A stretch of DNA of 64,000 bases from Cynocephalus volans (taxonomy: Eukaryota > Chordata > Mammalia > Dermoptera > Cynocephalidae). The notes beneath the pieces were generated by a model. It was not told the DNA's origin and made no database searches. It saw only the letters and a program-made list of their open reading frames with translations. Position numbers and translations under genes: made by a program. Below, piece by piece: positions 1-9,586 of this stretch (positions are counted from its first letter, which is position 1; each line of letters begins with the position of its first letter). The stretch is from assembly GCF_027409185.1 (NCBI RefSeq), contig NC_084462.1, forward strand, positions 1,426,001 through 1,490,000, read 5' to 3'.

Positions 1-44
1 TCCTCCTCCCCTTCCCCTCCCCCTGCCCCTCCCCCTCCTCCTTC
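1..44 (+). repeat. CT-rich low-complexity tract
   Basis: Polypyrimidine run (CCTCC/CCCCT) at the left edge, adjoining the T-stretch of a minus-strand SINE. Confidence 0.7.
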
Positions 45-210
45 TTTTTTTTTTAAAAGATGACCAGTAAGGGGATCTTAACCCTTGACTTGGTGTTGTC
101 AGCACCACACTCTCCCAAGTAAGCCACGGGCTGGCCCTATACAGGGATCCGAACCCGTGGCCTTGGTGTTATCAGCACCGCACTCTCCCGAGTGAGCCAC
201 GGGCCGGCCC
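45..210 (-). mobile_element. tRNA-like dimeric SINE (CYN-like)
   Basis: Minus-strand copy: A tail, GATGACCAGTAAGGGGATCT, second and first tRNA-like units, ending GGGCCGGCCC. The second unit is shortened at the dimer junction. Confidence 0.9.
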
Positions 211-317
211 GAGTCCTTTCTTCTAAGCTCGGACCTGCTCCTCTCCCAGGCTTCCCAGCCCCACAGGATGGCAGCTGTGTCCTGCCAGTAGCTGGGGGTA
301 AGAGTAGGGGGAACAAA

Positions 318-415
318 AGGGTACTTCAAAAAGTTTGTGGAAAAATAGAATTAAAAGATGATGTGAACCTTTCCATGAACTTTTTTTTTCCCATGAACTT
401 TCTGAAGTACTCTCA
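318..415. mobile_element. Mariner-like MITE, palindromic
   Basis: Begins GGGTACTTCAAAAAGTT and ends with the inverse (AACTTTCTGAAGTACTCTC). It resembles short derivatives of the Hsmar2/irritans mariner group, from memory. A related copy lies at 3903-3985. Confidence 0.55.
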
Positions 416-759
416 TAGGCCCCAAAACCCACTCCTTTCTTTTCCCAGTCCACCCACACATCTGGTCCTTAAGGAAGTCTTGACAGATCTACCTTCAAAG
501 TGGATCCGGACAACTTGACCCTGCTGCAAAAAAGAAAGAAAGAAGGATCCAGAATCTGATTACTTCTCACCAAGTCCACGGCCACCGGCCTGGTCTAATC
601 CAACATCACTCCCACCTCAACTATCCAGTCACCTTCTCTCCCAGCCCCCTGCCTCAGCTCTCACCCCGCAGTCTGATCCTCATGTGGCCACCAGAGGGCA
701 ACAGTTCCCACCTATGCAGCTCCCGTCCCTTCGTTCAGAACACTTCAGGAGTTCCCATA

Positions 760-1065
760 GCAGTCAGTGTCAAAGCAAAGTTCTCTTGGTGGTCTACAAG
801 GTCCCATACAATCTGGGACCCTTTGCCCCCTCTCTGCCCTCATCTCCTGCCTTCCCCCCTCACTCACTCGGTTCCAGCCACACTGGCCTCCTTGCTGTTC
901 CTCTTAGACTCCAAGCACCATCCCACCCCAGGGCCTTTGCACTGGCTGTTCCTGTCTCAACAGCTTTTCCCCACACACCTCCTTCAGGTTTTGACTCAAA
1001 CATCACCTCTCAGAGAGGCCTTCCCTGATCACCCCACCCTGTCTAAAAGAGCACACAAATCCCCC
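760..1065 (+). mobile_element. L2 LINE 3' fragment
   Basis: Typical L2 wording: GGGCCTTTGCACTGGCTGTT, then AGAGAGGCCTTCCCTGA. Confidence 0.7.
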
Positions 1066-1070
1066 CCTCC

Positions 1071-1236
1071 TTTTTTTTTTTAAAAGATGACCGGTAAGGG
1101 GATCTTAACCCTTGACTTGGTGTTGTCAGCACCACGCTCAGCCAGTGAGCGAACCAGCCATCCCTATATGGGATCCGAACCCATGGCCTTGGTGTTATCA
1201 GCACCACACTCTCCCGAGTGAGTCACGGGCCGGCCC
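1071..1236 (-). mobile_element. tRNA-like dimeric SINE (CYN-like)
   Basis: Full dimer, minus strand, flanked by an AAATCCCCCC-type duplication inside an L2 remnant. Confidence 0.92.
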
Positions 1237-1559
1237 CAAAATCCCCCCCTTTTTAAAAAAAGCCCTCAACTGGTAAAGATAAATATGAAGTTATTTACCA
1301 GTGAAATAGTATGAAGGCTGGGATTTGTTTTACAGTACTTCAGAAAAACAAAAAAGCAAAACAAGGAGGCTACAAGAGGCAAGAATGATACAATGCTGAT
1401 AATTATTGGCACTCAGTGATGGGCACATGGGGCTCAATATGATTCTGCTTTTGTGTATACTTGAAAAATGCCATTATAAGTTTTATAAAATAGCGTATAT
1501 ACATACCCAACACTCTTTATCCCCTTACTTTCCGTCGTTTTGCATAGCGTTATCACTCC

Positions 1560-1700
1560 CTGATGTTGTATTCTATATTTACTTCCTTACTGCCTGTCTC
1601 CCCAACTAGAATGGCAGTTCCCCAAGGCAGATTTTTATCTGCTTTGTTCACAGCTGTATACCCAGTGCTTAGCACATTGCTGGTGCTGAGTATTTAAAAA
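1560..1700 (+). mobile_element. L2 LINE 3' end
   Basis: TTTGTTCACAGCTGTATACC followed by CAGTGCTTAGCACATTGC resembles the L2 3' end. Confidence 0.55.
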
Positions 1701-1714
1701 AAATGCTATGAAGG

Positions 1715-1886
1715 GGGCCAGCCCGTGGCTCTCTTGGGAGAGTGCGGTGCTGATAACACCAAGGCCGTGGGTTCGGATCCCTACATAGGAATGGCCAGTT
1801 AGCTCACTGGGTGAGCGTGGTGCTGACAACACCAAGCCAAGGGTTAAGATCCTCTCACCAGTCATCTTTATTAAAAAAAAAAAAAA
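1715..1886 (+). mobile_element. tRNA-like dimeric SINE (CYN-like)
   Basis: Plus-strand dimer with both units and a 15-base A tail. Confidence 0.92.
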
Positions 1887-1959
1887 TTGGTATTAAGAAA
1901 ATAAACAAGCTGTTATCATAGAGAATGAATATGTGTGTGTATTGTGTGTGTCACATAAG

Positions 1960-2100
1960 CAAGGATGGTTAGGAAGGGCCTTTCTGAGGAGGTGACATTT
2001 GAACTGAGATAATTAGGGACAGCTATGGTAAGATTCCAAGGAAGGGCATTCCAGGTGGAGGGAACAGCAAGGAGAAAGGCCCTGGGGTGGGTAACACCTC
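1960..2100 (-). mobile_element. L2 LINE fragment (antisense)
   Basis: GGGCATTCCAGGTGGAGGGA and AGAAAGGCCCTGGGGTG are typical antisense L2. Confidence 0.6.
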
Positions 2101-2399
2101 TCTGAGTAAAGCCCACCTCCCCAGGCCCTGGATTCCCCAGGCTCCAGACCTTGGCTGCAGGGTACACAGATATCTGATCCCTGGGAGGTGGGGGGAGTAG
2201 AATCAGGATGGGGGCTCTTGGTGCTCAGACTCAAGGGTCTTGGCCCTGACCTGATGCTGCAGCAGCCACTCAAGCTTTCCTGGGTCATGGCTGAGCTTCA
2301 GGCTTGCTCTTCCGTTTTTGGCCCCTGCCCTAGGCCTCCCAAATTGCAGCCTCCTCCATAATCCATCAGTGCTGTGAGGCACCATAAGGGGAGATGGGC

Positions 2400-2499
2400 T
2401 TTTTTTTTTTTTCTGGTAGCTGGCAGGTATGAGGATCCAAACTCTTCACCTTTGTGTTATAAGGCTGTGCTGTAACCAAGTGAGCAAATCGGCGAGCCC
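2400..2499 (-). mobile_element. tRNA-like monomeric SINE
   Basis: Older, diverged monomer with a T-stretch at its left end; a single tRNA-like unit without the GATGACCGG tail. Confidence 0.7.
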
Positions 2500-2717
2500 T
2501 CTTTGATCCTAATAGCTGTGTACTGGGTGGCAAAGCTGTACCTGCCTATTACTGACTCCCTGGGTCAATCAACCCATTCCCCTATATACTTAACATCCCC
2601 TCCCACCTCCAAGCTTGGAAGGTCCTGGAAGTCTCCTAAGAAGGCCAGGCTATGTAGCTACACAGGTAGCTTTTGCTGGATGTAGGGATTTGCACCCACT
2701 TATTATTTTCTTGCTTT

Positions 2718-2785
2718 CTTTTTTTTTTTTTTTCTGGTGGCTGGCTAGTACAGGGATCTGAACCCTTGACGTTGGTGTTGCATTC
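2718..2785 (-). mobile_element. tRNA-like monomeric SINE, truncated
   Basis: T-stretch plus GGTGGCTGGCTAGTACAGGG and the 3' half of a monomer only. Confidence 0.65.
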
Positions 2786-2916
2786 ATTTATTTTCTACAG
2801 AGAACAGGGACCTTTTGGAATAGGAGATCAAACTAAGGAAAAGAAAATATCTTGCTCTTAAACAAAACAGATCTGACAACCCAATTGTCAGGAGACCACT
2901 TGAGACTGGCCCTCAC

Positions 2917-5900
2917 CTTGATCAAGGTGTAAGTCCCCAGCAGATTCAGCTCCAGCAGCTGTCGGAAGCCCTGGGCAGAGGTCTCCTCAGGCCACTGTGG
3001 GGGTGGGTCTAAAGTGGGGGTGGGAGAGAGAGGAGGAGTGAAGGAGTGGGCAGGAGAACAGGAAGGGGAAACAGGGATGGGGGAGGGGAAGAGGGGGTGA
3101 TAGGCAAGAGACCCAGGGATCGTGCAAAGGAAGGAGGCTGCAAGTGGTTAATAAAAAAGCAGTCGCTGGGGCCAGAAGACACAGGTTTGAATCTCATTCC
3201 TGCCACTTCCTGGCTTCATGATCTTGGGCAAGTCACTTTTGCTTTCTGCACCTCAGTTTCTTCATCTGTAGGATGAGGATAACACATTGTTGTTGGGCTT
3301 ATAAATTTCACAAGTCAATATTTGTACCTGACACTTAATATCATAAATATGTTTGTAAAATAGATAAAATAAATGGGAGGGGCATGATAGAGTGACAGAA
3401 AAATCAACATTCAGAAGACAAGAAGCTGGAAAGAGAGGGAGGAAGAACAAAGGGAAAAGATAAGGAGCGGGAAGAAAGGACCCAGGAACACTGCAAAGGC
3501 ATTAGGAGACGAGTGGGTGAAGGGACAGAGAAATGGGAAACAAGACCAGGGACAGAAAGTTGAGGAAATATTGGATTATTCCTCCCCAGATACCATGACA
3601 TCTCCAGAGAACCCTCCCCAGATCCTCTGTCTGAAACAACTTTGGCATTCTCTATGCCCTCAATCTGCTTTATTTTTCTTCCCAGGCTTTATCACCACTG
3701 GCCATGCTGTTACATGCAGTTGTCTTGGTTATTCACAGGAATCATGTTCTACAGTCACCACACGAACACTGAATTAGAGGATACTGACCCATTGCTTCGA
3801 GGGGAAATATGTATATATAACTTAATAGGTAATAACATGTACGCATGATTACATATGAATAAGTAATGATATACAATAATATAATAGATAAAATATGTAC
3901 CTAGAAGGGTACTTGAAATAGCTCATGAAAAGATTGGTATTATCTTTTAATTCTATTTTTCCACAAAGTTGTCGAAGTACCTTCATAAATATATATTTAC
4001 ATATGTACATATGTAAATGTATATAGATATATATATTGATATACACATATCTAACATAGATTATAATTTTTTTTCTTTTTTTCTTTTTTTAAAAGATGAC
4101 TGGTAAGGGGATCTCAACCCTTGGCTTGGTGTTGTCAGCACCATGCTCACCAGTGAGCTAACCGGCCATCCCTATATGGGATCCGAACCCATGGCCTTGG
4201 CGTTATCAGCACCGCACTCTCCCAAGTGAGCCACAGGCTGGCCCTAACATAGATTATAATATTAAACTCTAAAAACAGCTCATCCTGGTAGACTCTATTT
4301 TCCTTGTTTTACAAAGAAGAAAACAAAGTTGAGAAGTGGTAAGGAACTTGCCTGAGGTCACCACACTAGCAGGTGCTGGAGATGGGATTTAAACCTGCCC
4401 ATGTGGCCCCAGAGCTCTGGCATTGCACCACTGCATATGGTCCCCACCCTCTGGGCATCTCTGAGAGCTGAGACAAGAGGCAGAGCGTTGCCTTGCTGAC
4501 CTCAGTGGGGAATATGTGCTACCAGTGACTCATATTTTTGCCATTCTGTGCATGTCCACGGATAACCGGGAATGCACCATAAGTACTCTTCTGGGATTAC
4601 AAATACATTTTAGCAAGTAGGTGAATTCGCAAAAAGGAATCCACGAATAATGAAGACGGACTGTATGTTTCTTTCTTGTCCATTTCCCTACCCTAGAATG
4701 TGATTCTACGAGGATGTTTTGTCTGTTTTGTTCACTGCTAAATCCCCACTCCCCATGAAGAATTACGGGACACAGTAGTGGCTCAATAAACATCCATTGA
4801 ACAAAGGACAGAGAGAAAGGATAAACTAGTATCTGCTACTTCTTTAAATCCTCCCAACAATATAAGGACAAAAATGCAGTTAGGAGAGCCAAACTGACAA
4901 GGGAGGCTTCTCTCTGCTATGGCCTTGCTGCGTGACCCCAGTCCAATCAATTCACTCTCTGAGCCTCAGTTTACCCATGTGGGACATTCTAATGAAGGGT
5001 CATTAAGCTGATGGCAATTTCCCTTAGAAGCCACCATACCAAGTCCTATCGACCATGCACAGTGAGTACATCTTCACTGTCATTGGCAAAGAGAAGGGCC
5101 ACCGGCCTCACTTCATAAACAAGCACGGTGAGGCTGCATGGCAGAAGCTTGTGCCGAGACAGTTACGGTAATTATGAGGCCAGCAGTTCACCTCATTCAT
5201 TGCTCACAACAACCCTATAAGGAAACGACGACGATGATGATGGTCCTGGTCACTTCCCTTCTACAGACGTAGAAACTGAGGCACGGAGAGGTGAGGACAC
5301 AGGCCTGGGGATAAACAGCAGGGATGGAACAGAGCAGGATTTAAGCCTGGGCCTGGGGACTTCCACAACTGTATTGTCCTATCTAAGTGGACAGAAAGAG
5401 GGAAGGGGCAGTCAGGGGCAGGGAAAGGAGAAATTGAGATGCAGGAGGAAGAGCTGGGGGGCCAGGAGGTGGGCTGACATCAGCCGAGAGTGACCCTCAG
5501 GCCTCACAACTCACGGTAGCCAGCACTGTTGACCACACAATCCAGGCGGCCAAATCGGCAAATAGTCCTGGAAATCAGGGTCTGAAGAAAAAGGAAATGT
5601 CCTGTGAATGAGCAGTATATGGTGCCCAGCCTTGGAGGAGTGAGGGCTCCCAAAAGCAAGGCAAGGAGGAGGAAGCTGGATTCATAGCTGAGGGGACAGG
5701 AGGTAGAGTAAGGGGGGGACACCCCGGGATCACCAGGCATGGCAGGAGAAGAGGAGACAGGAAGCCAGAGCAGCCAGAGACCAGAGGGCTGGTCACAGCC
5801 ACACTGCACTTGTCATTCCAGAGGCCTGGGGGAGGGAGCAGGGGTACAGTGGTCCAGAGAAAGGGGAGCAGAGACTCAGAGAGAGGGGGACAGAGACCCA

Positions 5901-7482
5901 GGGAGAGAGGGACAGCAACCCAGAGAGAGGACCGAGATCCAGAGAGGGTGGTGAACAGAGACCCACAAAGAAGGGGACAGAGACCCAGAGAGAAACAGAG
6001 ACCCAGAGAAAGGGGAACAGAGACCCAGAGAGAGGAAGGAGACTCAGAGGTGAGGGGGGACAGAGACCCAGACAGAGAGGGGGACAGAGACCCAGAGAGA
6101 AGGGGACAGAGAAAGGGGGCCAGAAGCCCAGAGAGAGGAAGACAGAGACCCAGACAGAGAGGAATAGAGATCCAGAGAGAGAAACAGAGACCCAGAGAAA
6201 AGGAGACAGAAACCCACAGAGAAGGTGACAGAGACCCAAGGGGGCAGATAACAGAGAGATACTGATTAAAGGCAAGGGGTAGAAACCCAGAAACAGGAGG
6301 AAAAAAATGTTACAGAAGGAAACCCACTTTGAGGGTTTGTTCACTCCCGTCCACATGACAGGAGGGATAAAAGCCTTGAAGACATGGGAGATAAGGGAGA
6401 ATTTACTCAGGAGACACATGACCTGCCCGTCAGCATCAGGAAAGCCTTGGGGGAAGGGGAGTATGACACTGGGCTGGGACCTTTGGGACAGGTACAACTT
6501 AGCCAGAAGAGGAGGGAAAGGCAAAGGGGACAGGATGTGGAAACGCCTAGAGGAGAAGAGAGTGAGAGAGAAAGAGACACAGAGAGAGAAATCGTTAGAG
6601 ACGAGGAGCAGAATCAGGTCATGCGCTCACCTTCACATCTTCCTCTTGAGTCACGTCACAGAAGATAAAGACAGCTCCAGGAAGTCCCTGCTCCAAGGCC
6701 CGCCCCCCAGCTTCTGCAGGGAGACACGAGCGGAGGATGTGCACACCTGCGTCTGAGGGAGGAGGCGCCGGGGGCCTGGACCCCCAAGGGGTCTGAGCGA
6801 GGAGGGGGTGGGATGAGGACTGAGGAACCCTCACTCACCGTCCTTGTCGCAGATAACCACCTGGGCCCCGCTGTCCACTGGGAATAGGAAGAAAACAGGG
6901 TACCCTGGCATAGACCTTGGCTCGGCGAAGGCCTCTGCTGCCCTCTTGTGGCCCCCTGGAGTGGGGCCTAACTCCCCCTCCCCTCCCCTCGTGACCCCAA
7001 AGTCTCATGACGATCCCCTGGGACAAAGGGCAGAGGCCTTGACACATATTTTCCTTGGCTTATCCACAGGCCTGCTGGGGCTGCTGAGCCCCCAATCGTA
7101 GGTTCCAGAAAAAATCCCAAATCTGCAAGAGTCACATTCCTTAAACGACCCATTTTGCAGCTACAATAACAGACCTAGAGGGGCGGAGCAACTGCCTTTG
7201 GAGATCCTGCCAGAAACCCGGGCGCCAGCTGCCACCGCACGTCCCTGCACTAACACGGCAGATTGGCTCTCGCAAGTCAGTGTCCTGACTCCAGTTCTGG
7301 AGACTTCTCACACCCACAGCCGCCCGCCGCCCCTGCCCCGGCCTTCCTCTCCCAGACGCCACAACTCCGCGCCGCCGGACAGACCCCTACTCACCGAACG
7401 CACGCGCGATTCCGGCCCCGATGCCGCGCGCGCCCCCGGTCACGACCACCACCTTCCCGGCGTAGCGCGTCCCCGCAGCCAT
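2917..7482 (-). CDS. HSD17B14: HSD17B14, 17-beta-hydroxysteroid dehydrogenase 14 (exons 1-5, C-terminal part outside window)
   Basis: Short-chain dehydrogenase of the cytosol; the family member oxidises 17-beta-hydroxysteroids with NAD. Five minus-strand exons join in frame with GT-AG sites: 7395-7482, 6839-6877, 6631-6713, 5515-5581 and 2917-3008, giving residues 1-123 of a protein that is 270 residues in human. The start [17 protein letters not shown] matches the human start. The cofactor motif TGGARGIG lies at residues 15-22 and the NAD-selecting Asp in VVICDKD at about residue 40. The family NNAG motif reads NSAG (88-91). The catalytic Ser, Tyr and Lys are on exons beyond position 1; I found none of these exons in 1-2916. 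The start codon lies about 350 bases downstream of the PLEKHA4 poly(A) signal on the same strand, as in human. Identification rests on remembered human protein similarity and synteny. Confidence 0.93.
3160..3300 (+). mobile_element. MIR SINE
   Basis: CTTGGGCAAGTCACTTTTGC and CCTCAGTTTCTTCATCTGTA are diagnostic MIR core. Confidence 0.8.
3903..3985. mobile_element. Mariner-like MITE, palindromic (second copy)
   Basis: AAGGGTACTTGAAATAGCTC at one end, GTCGAAGTACCTTC inverted at the other; the middle (CTTTTAATTCTATTTTTCC) is the reverse complement of the copy at 318-415. Confidence 0.55.
4069..4244 (-). mobile_element. tRNA-like dimeric SINE with perfect target-site duplication
   Basis: Flanked by identical 16-base repeats TAACATAGATTATAAT at 4052-4067 and 4245-4260, showing insertion by target-primed reverse transcription. 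Confidence 0.95.
4285..4420 (-). mobile_element. MIR SINE (antisense)
   Basis: Antisense MIR order: TTTTACAAAGAAGAAAAC, then GAACTTGCCTGAGGTCAC and GGGATTTAAACCTG. Confidence 0.65.
4660..4805 (+). mobile_element. L2 LINE 3' end
   Basis: TTTTGTTCACTGCTAAATCC and GGCTCAATAAACATCCATTG. Confidence 0.65.
4905..5000 (+). mobile_element. MIR SINE fragment
   Basis: CTCTCTGAGCCTCAGTTTAC MIR core. Confidence 0.6.
5195..5365 (-). mobile_element. MIR SINE (antisense)
   Basis: TCACAACAACCCTATAAGG, AGAAACTGAGGCACGGAGAG and GATTTAAGCCTGGGC in order. Confidence 0.65.
5855..6250 (+). repeat. Purine-rich degenerate minisatellite
   Basis: Irregular tandem units of the type GGGACAGAGACCCAGAGAGA, about 18-26 bases each, in HSD17B14 intron 3. 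Long ORFs on both strands here are low-complexity artefacts. Confidence 0.85.
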
Positions 7483-7800
7483 CCGCGCCAGTCTGTCTCT
7501 CTGTCACTCACCCCGGGCCTCTTCCCACCTCCAAAGTCCGGCGAGGCGGTGGGATGGAACCATCAGTGGGGGCTGGATGTTGGAAGCCCGGCCCTGGGGG
7601 GCGTTGCAGGAAGCCCAGGGATCTGGAAGTTTCGTCCCTGCCGCCTCCTCCTCAGACCCAGTAATCCAGGCTCCTGGCTCCCTCCTTCAGACCTACAAGT
7701 TCGAGGCCCCTGTCCCTCCCTCCCTCAGGACCCAGAAGTCCACGACTCCAGCTCTGCCCCTCAGAGACCCCAGGGTCACAACCTCAAACAGACAGAGAGA
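7483..7800 (-). promoter_or_regulatory. HSD17B14: HSD17B14 5' flank and probable promoter
   Basis: GC-rich interval between the HSD17B14 start codon and the PLEKHA4 3' end. No TATA box is evident. The promoter is inferred from position only; the transcription start cannot be placed from sequence. Confidence 0.4.
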
Positions 7801-7825
7801 AAACTATTGGCTGAAAGTTTAAAGT

Positions 7826-7831
7826 TTTAAT
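7826..7831 (-). terminator. PLEKHA4: PLEKHA4 poly(A) signal candidate (ATTAAA)
   Basis: ATTAAA on the minus strand, 174 bases past the PLEKHA4 stop codon. It is the first good hexamer after the stop and would place the mRNA end near 7805-7815. Confidence 0.5.
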
Positions 7832-8004
7832 CCAAATCTGGACAGTGTTGGGAAAACCGAACTTTGGCCATAGACACCACTCCCCTTCCAGGCCACTGGC
7901 GGGAACCAGAGTGCGTCCCCAGAGGGCTTGAGGGGTCTCGGATCTCCGGACGGCACCTCCGGGCCACGCCCTCGCGGTCCGATTGGCTGCCGCGTTTGGG
8001 CACA

Positions 8005-9542
8005 TCAGAAGCTGGACTGCAGCAGAGTGACTCTCAGAGGCCACGTCCCCTCGGCTTGGGTCCCGGAATCCCAAGTGGGCTCCCAGGGGGCGGGGCCTCC
8101 GCCACCCCCACGGCTTCGGCGTGAGAACGCGGCGGAACCTGAATTAGCCCCGGGAGGAGACCTTGGGGGCGGGGTCGCCTGGGGCATGGGGTCCGAAGGC
8201 GGCGGTGGCGGCGGCGGCGCGGGGGAGAGAGGATCCCCCCGGGAGTCCGAACTTCCACCTAGAGCAGGGAGGAGATCGGGAGGGGGAGGGAGGAACCGGT
8301 GAGGGGACACGGGAATCAACTACACTGTATATGGATCAACCAAAACAAAATAAAATAAAAACGGAAAACGAATTTCCACCTAGAGGGGACGAGTGGAGAG
8401 TGAGAAACGGCAAACTACGGGGCTCAGGGCGGTCCGGGGCTTCCGGACCCCCCAGGCCTTTCCTCTCTCAGACCCGGGAACGCAGATCCCCAGCGCCCTC
8501 TTCCCTCAGACCCAGGAGCCCGGTCCCCCCAACCCACTGCTCTCTGAGACACAGGTGTCCGGCTCCCAGTCCCCTCCTGCCCCGCTCCCTACCGTCCAGA
8601 CCCCGGTCCCCTCTTGCCCGGAACCTAGAACTCCCAAACCCGGCCCACTCTTTCCTCACCAACACAAAGGATTCCCAGCGGCCCCCAGACCCTTTCTCAC
8701 CAGGACCTAGGATTCCGGGCCTCCAGCTCCCTCTTCCCTAAAACCCAAGAGTCCAAGATCCCCAGCCCCTCACCTGTCATCATTCTGTGCCACTGCGACG
8801 CCTCAGTGGCCAGGGCTTGGGAGAGGCTGAGGACCCGCTCCCGGTGGCCTTCGGATGTCGCCAAGTAAGGGGTGGTGTTCCTCGGACTAGAGAAAATAGA
8901 AGCTTTGGAGGGCGGGGGCGTGTGCAGTTAGCCTAAACCGTGAGGACCCGGGTGCCTCGCGTGTCCTTCTGGGAGTTGTAGTCTCCAGCACGTGTCTCTA
9001 AAGGACTATAAATAAGGAGCTGCCTTCATACAGCCTGCGTGCATTATGGGATTTGTAGTCTAGTCGCACGTCAATTTCACCAGATTACCTCGAAGGAGGG
9101 GTTGGATCCACCAAGAACGTTACAGTGAGATCCGCTCTCATTGCGGATCTAGGGCTTTCTGATATTGTTTCAGATGCCGGGGAACTCAAGCGTCTAAAAG
9201 TTTTGTGACTTGTAGTTCAGTACTCAGGAGATTTTAATAATAATGCTACTTCCCTTTTGCAAATTGATTTCCCTGCTCCCCTGACCCACCCTCCAGTTTC
9301 TTACCTACTCCAAGACCCCGAGCTTCTGAGCCATTTCGGGGCTCCTGAGTGTCCCAGGACAGGCTAGAAAGGAATTGGGGCGTTAGGGTTCCTGACCTAG
9401 AAGCTCCACGTTCTCATATTGAGGGTGAAGTGAAGGGGGTTTAGAGAGGGGATGAAATTGCCCAAAGACATTTATTATGTTTAACTTTACCTGTGCTCCT
9501 GGAAAACAGAAAGGCTTAAGAAATAACACACACACACACACA

Positions 9543-9586
<44 letters not shown>

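Noticed and set aside
5793-6524. Long open frames on both strands in the HSD17B14 intron
   Set aside because: They translate the purine minisatellite into monotonous repeats; no conserved protein is encoded.
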